Of a DNA stretch of 17,722 bases, positions 14,555 to 17,722 are shown in pieces. The translations under genes and the position numbers were made by a program. The DNA is from Bacteroidales bacterium UBA1197 (GTDB taxonomy: Bacteria; Bacteroidota; Bacteroidia; Bacteroidales; UBA932): contig DBYB01000059.1 of assembly GCA_002309995.1 (NCBI GenBank), positions 91,472 to 109,193 of the forward strand. Reading direction: 5' to 3'. Below the pieces are notes generated by a model that saw only the letters and a list, made by a program, of their open reading frames with translations, did not search any database and was not told the origin of the DNA. Every line of letters begins with the position of its first letter. Position 1 is the stretch's first letter.

Positions 14555-16597
14555 GTGAAAAAGTTTATCCTTTCCATAACGATTCTGCTGGCAACGGCCA
14601 TTTGCGTGCACGCCCAGTACGATAAGGACGTGTTCAGTATTCGCGGCCGTATGGCCCTGCAGGACGGCAAGTACTCCCAGGCAATCGAGCATTTCAATAT
14701 ACTGGCCAGGCTGGACACCACCGATTACTGGTGCTTCTTCTACCGCGGCATTGCAAAGTACAACCTGGGCGATATCCGCGGCGCGCAGAAGGACTTCAAT
14801 ACCGCCGTACGCCTGAATCCTGTATTCACCAACGGCTATCATTACAGGGCGATTACCGAGAGCCGCAACGGCGAATACGAGAAGGCCTTCGATGACTTCG
14901 ACAAGGCCATCAGCCTGCGCCCCGGCTTCATCGGCCTGTACTTCAGCCGTGGTGTCACCAACTTCCTCGCCCAGCGTTTCCCCGAGGCCGTGGAAGACTT
15001 CGACCGCTACATCCGCAAGGAGCCCAAGGACCCTTCAGCATATCTCAACAGGGGAGCCTCATACCTCTTCCTCGGCGATACGCTCAAGGCTATGAACGAC
15101 TACAACAAGGCCATCAAGCTCGACCGTTTCGAGCCCGAGTGCTACATACGCCGCGGGCGCGTGCTGGCCGCCCAGGAAAAGTATATGGAGGCAGTGAGCG
15201 ATATGACCAGGGCCGTGGAACTGGACAGCACCAACACCTTCGCGTATTTCAACAGGGCCCTCCTGTACTATGAGTTGCACGACTACAATGCCGCGATGAA
15301 GGACCTGAACCGGGTGCTCAAGGATGAGCCAGGCAACGCCCTTACCCTCTATAACCGCTCCCTCATCTATGCCCAGGTGGGCGATTATGAGAGCGCACTG
15401 GAGGATATGGACAGGGTGCTGAACATCAACCCCCGTAACGTGCTGGCCTACTTCAACAGGGCCGCATTCTTTATGGAAATGGGCCGCTGGCGCGACGCCC
15501 TGGCCGACTACGACAGAGCCATCGAACTCTATCCCGATTTCGCCAAGGCCTACCTGAACCGTTCCTATGTTGAGAATATGCTCGGTATGACCAAGGAGTC
15601 CAAGGCCGATTACCGTACTGCCCAGCGTAAGGTCGGCGAGTACCGGGCCAAGACTGCCGGCGGCGAGGCCTCCTTTGCCGATACCACCCGCAAATACAAC
15701 GCCCTGCTTGCCCTGGACGCCGACTTCGCAAAGAAAGACTTCGACAACGAACTCCTGCAGCACCGCGACATCGACATACGCCTGAGGCCTCTCTACAAGT
15801 TCCAGCTGGCGGCCGAAAGGGAGCAGCGCAATCTTGCCCTCAGCAACCGCTTCGAGCACGTGCTCACGGACCGCTTCATCGACTCCGTACCTGTGCCCGT
15901 CGTGGTCTCCAACAACGACAGCCTCGTTACGCTCAAACTCGTTCGCTCGCTGTCTTCTGTGCTGGCCGGCGACGGCAGTTCCGGAGCAGGGAAGGTGCAG
16001 CTCACTCCGTCCGAGACCTTCTTCATCAGAGGCATCTACGACGTGCAGCAGAAGAACTACCAGGCCGCACTCGGCTGGTTCGACAAGGCCGTCGCCGCAG
16101 CCGGCAACGATTCCGAGAGGGATATGTACAGCCGCTATTACCAGGCGTTCTACCTTATGAACCGTGGCGTCCTCAGGGCAGAGATGATAGACTTCATCGC
16201 GTCTCTCGAGGGCAATATGCAGACGCTGACTATGGACGACAAGGGTACCACCCGCGCGAGGGTGTCCGACCAGGTGGCGCGCAGCTACGACTACACGGAG
16301 GCTATCGAAGATATGCAGGCGGCAACGGAAATTGTGCCTGACATCCCCTGGCTGTACTTCAACCTGGGCAACCTCTACTGCCTCAGCGGTGAGATGGTCA
16401 ATTCCATCGACAGTTACACCCAGGCACTGCGGCTCTATCCTTCTATGGGAGACGCCTACTTCAACAGGGGCCTGGTGCTCATATATCTGAAGGACAAGGA
16501 GAAGGGCTGCATAGACCTGTCGCGCGCGGGAGAACTCGGCGTGAAGGATTCATACAGCGTAATCGATAAGTACTGTACCGGAGATGAGCGTCGTTAA
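14555..16597 (+). CDS. Exported tetratricopeptide-repeat (TPR) protein
   Basis: A 680-residue protein starting at GTG 14555, which gives a textbook signal peptide (MKKFILSITILLATAICVHA, cleaved before QYDKD). An ATG at 14534 is possible but would add FIFANVV-type residues and precede the candidate promoter. The first 340 residues are about nine consecutive 34-residue TPR units with the usual pattern (Tyr/Phe-x-x-Arg-Gly/Ala...Ala...Asp-Tyr/Phe-Asp-x-Ala-Ile...Pro). A less regular middle follows, then about four more TPR units near the C-terminus (SETFFIRGIYDVQQKNYQAALGWF and IPWLYFNLGNLYCLSGEMVNSI). Such proteins are periplasmic or outer-membrane scaffolds for protein partners. The specific partner is unknown; the divergent M28-like protein is a candidate from position only. 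The 3' end overlaps the MBL gene by 14 bases. Confidence 0.9.
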   Translation: MKKFILSITILLATAICVHAQYDKDVFSIRGRMALQDGKYSQAIEHFNILARLDTTDYWCFFYRGIAKYNLGDIRGAQKDFNTAVRLNPVFTNGYHYRAITESRNGEYEKAFDDFDKAISLRPGFIGLYFSRGVTNFLAQRFPEAVEDFDRYIRKEPKDPSAYLNRGASYLFLGDTLKAMNDYNKAIKLDRFEPECYIRRGRVLAAQEKYMEAVSDMTRAVELDSTNTFAYFNRALLYYELHDYNAAMKDLNRVLKDEPGNALTLYNRSLIYAQVGDYESALEDMDRVLNINPRNVLAYFNRAAFFMEMGRWRDALADYDRAIELYPDFAKAYLNRSYVENMLGMTKESKADYRTAQRKVGEYRAKTAGGEASFADTTRKYNALLALDADFAKKDFDNELLQHRDIDIRLRPLYKFQLAAEREQRNLALSNRFEHVLTDRFIDSVPVPVVVSNNDSLVTLKLVRSLSSVLAGDGSSGAGKVQLTPSETFFIRGIYDVQQKNYQAALGWFDKAVAAAGNDSERDMYSRYYQAFYLMNRGVLRAEMIDFIASLEGNMQTLTMDDKGTTRARVSDQVARSYDYTEAIEDMQAATEIVPDIPWLYFNLGNLYCLSGEMVNSIDSYTQALRLYPSMGDAYFNRGLVLIYLKDKEKGCIDLSRAGELGVKDSYSVIDKYCTGDERR

Positions 16598-17390
16598 GTT
16601 CAAGTCTTTCTCGTCCGGCAGTTGCGGAAACTGCTATTTCATAGGCCTTTTCGGAGAAGACAGCCGCCGCTGCGAGGCCGGCGTAATCATCGACGCCGGA
16701 GTGAGCCCCCGCAGGCTGAAGAAGGAACTGCAGACCGACGGCCTTTGCTTCGACGATTTCAGCGCCGTGCTCGTGACCCACGACCATGCTGACCATATCC
16801 GCTCTCTCGGCTCGTTCTGCAAGCATATATGCAAGCCCGTCTGGGCAACGGAGAATCTTCACCGGGCGCTCTCGCGGCATTATCTTACCCGCGGGCAGAC
16901 CGGCGACTACCGTATGATCCTCCGCGAAGGAGCCTGGAACGAAATCATCCCCGGCCGCATTAGCGCCCGTTACTTCATCGTGCCGCACGACGCCTCGGAA
17001 ACCGTCGGGTACGCCATACTGCTGGATGATTTCAAGTTCGTTATAATGACCGATATCGGAGCAATGACCGAGGAGGCTCTCAACTGGGCGCGCCAGGCCG
17101 ATACCGTAGTCATCGAGAGCAACTACGACCCCGAGATGCTCCGCCTCGGCCCCTACCCCCTTGACCTGCAGGCCCGCATACGCGGCGGCCACGGTCACCT
17201 GTCAAACCCCGAGTGCTCGGATGCCATACGCACGTTCCGCCACGACGGCCTGCGTCACATCTTCCTCTGCCACCTCAGCGAGCACAACAACACCCCGGAA
17301 CTGGCATTCCGCGAGAGCCTGGATGCCGCAGGCGGCATACCCCTCGCGCCTCTTCCGCGTATGACCGCGTCACCGTTGTACATATTATAA
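16584..17390 (+). CDS. MBL-fold metal-dependent hydrolase, YycJ/WalJ-like
   Basis: A 268-residue cytoplasmic metallo-beta-lactamase-fold protein resembling YycJ/WalJ, whose family is linked to nuclease or DNA-repair-related roles. The N-terminal FSSGSCGNCYFI and VIIDAGVSPRRL are typical of the group. Metal ligands are complete: THDHADH at residues 65-71 (His66, His68, Asp70, His71), His135 in VPHDASE, Asp157 in MTDIG, and His230 in FLCHLSEHNN, with the characteristic GGHGHLSN at 201-208. The ATG at 16584 lies inside the end of the TPR gene (14-base overlap), suggesting translational coupling despite different cell compartments. A strong hairpin terminator follows immediately after the stop codon. 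Confidence 0.9.
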   Translation: MSVVKFKSFSSGSCGNCYFIGLFGEDSRRCEAGVIIDAGVSPRRLKKELQTDGLCFDDFSAVLVTHDHADHIRSLGSFCKHICKPVWATENLHRALSRHYLTRGQTGDYRMILREGAWNEIIPGRISARYFIVPHDASETVGYAILLDDFKFVIMTDIGAMTEEALNWARQADTVVIESNYDPEMLRLGPYPLDLQARIRGGHGHLSNPECSDAIRTFRHDGLRHIFLCHLSEHNNTPELAFRESLDAAGGIPLAPLPRMTASPLYIL

Positions 17391-17426
17391 AAAAGAAGGC
17401 CGGCAAATCAATGCCGGCCTTCTTTT
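17391..17426. terminator. Bidirectional intrinsic terminator
   Basis: Perfect 15-base stem AAAAGAAGGCCGGCA / TGCCGGCCTTCTTTT with a six-base loop (AATCAA). The GC-rich core is flanked by A's on one side and T's on the other, so it can stop transcription in both directions. It starts directly after the MBL stop codon and lies 15 bases beyond the 3' end of the convergent gene. Confidence 0.93.
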
Positions 17427-17440
17427 ATTCTGAAACCCCG

Positions 17441-17722
17441 CTATTCGGAGAGTTTCTTGTAGGTGTTGTAGCGGATCTTAGCGAATTCCTCGGTCTTGGC
17501 GAGGAGCTCGCCTGCGCTCTCGGGATACAGCTTGCTCAGCGAGGAGAAGCGGACCTCACCCTTGAGGAAATCCTGGAACTTGCTCCAGTCAGGCTCCTTG
17601 GAGTCGAGGCTGAACGGGTTCTTGCCGGCTTCCTCGAGAAGAGGATTGTAGCGGTAGAGCTGCCAGTAACCGCACTCCACTGCCAGTTTCTCCTCCTTCT
17701 GGCTCAGACCCATACCGGCCTT
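17441..17722 (-). CDS. nifJ: Pyruvate:ferredoxin (flavodoxin) oxidoreductase, C-terminal end (5' part outside window)
   Basis: The last 93 residues of a minus-strand protein whose frame is open to the window edge. The sequence MGLSQKEEKLAVECGYWQLY followed by RYNPLLEEAGKNPFSLDSKEP matches the extreme C-terminus of pyruvate:ferredoxin oxidoreductase, where it closes the thiamine-diphosphate domain. The terminal FLKGEVRFSSLSKLYPESA and KIRYNTYKKLSE segments also fit. The full enzyme is about 1,180-1,200 residues and oxidatively decarboxylates pyruvate to acetyl-CoA with reduction of ferredoxin, a hallmark of anaerobic metabolism. The assignment rests on the C-terminus only. It is convergent with the MBL gene and shares its terminator. 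Confidence 0.88.
   Translation of the reverse strand, partial: KAGMGLSQKEEKLAVECGYWQLYRYNPLLEEAGKNPFSLDSKEPDWSKFQDFLKGEVRFSSLSKLYPESAGELLAKTEEFAKIRYNTYKKLSE

Noticed and set aside
14521..14721. N-terminal extension of the M28-like protein to the ATG at 14721
   Set aside because: The extra residues overlap the TPR coding region antisense, precede the candidate promoter and bury the signal peptide. The TTG start at 14520 fits better.

Overview
The window looks like chromosome from a GC-rich member of the Bacteroidales (Bacteroidota). The evidence is candidate promoters carrying the Bacteroidota -7 motif TAnnTTTG, a golvesin-domain amidase of the kind usually annotated 'xanthan lyase' in this group, a DUF47/PiT phosphate pair, a Cys-tRNA(Pro) deacylase beside a lipoprotein phosphodiesterase, and pyruvate:ferredoxin oxidoreductase, which suggests an anaerobe. 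The family within the order cannot be fixed from the sequence.

Layout: positions 1-9130 hold seven tightly packed plus-strand genes that probably form one transcript: the 3' part of glnS, a PLP aminotransferase, a DUF47 PhoU-like regulator, a PiT phosphate transporter, an MsbA-like ABC exporter, a VanZ-like membrane protein and a large secreted amidase-like protein. Gaps are 1 to 18 bases, and the last two junctions overlap. Positions 9457-11258 hold a minus-strand pair (YbaK-type deacylase, then a GDPD lipoprotein) joined by an ATGA overlap. Positions 13672-14520 (minus) and 14555-16597 (plus) are a divergent pair: an M28-fold protein that has lost nearly all its metal ligands, and a TPR-repeat exported protein. 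The TPR gene overlaps a YycJ/WalJ-like MBL-fold hydrolase, which ends at a strong bidirectional terminator facing the 3' end of pyruvate:ferredoxin oxidoreductase.

The most unusual part is 9131-13690. A gene for a Y1 (HUH) transposase-like protein with the features of a REP-associated tyrosine transposase (RAYT; HYH motif, candidate catalytic Tyr107) sits at 11952-12923. It is visibly AT-richer than its neighbours and has its own near-consensus Bacteroidota promoter. Fourteen copies of one imperfect palindrome (arms GACGTGA/TCACGTC) surround it in three arrays with a period of about 72 bases: four copies at 9173-9424 in minus orientation, four at 11637-11888 and six at 12942-13357 in plus orientation. 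The sequences between palindromes are also related, so the unit is a roughly 72-bp module. A 90-bp direct repeat with one mismatch brackets the transposase gene. The layout matches a RAYT with its REP/BIME-like substrates, which is best documented in Gammaproteobacteria. Whether this version has been described is not something I can tell.

The same accessory region holds a long polypyrimidine tract, seven perfect TGACCCC heptamers, and three and a third copies of an exact 81-bp tandem repeat. Each copy of that repeat carries the last codons and stop of the M28-like gene. The region appears to be a hotspot for repeat expansion between otherwise ordinary housekeeping operons.
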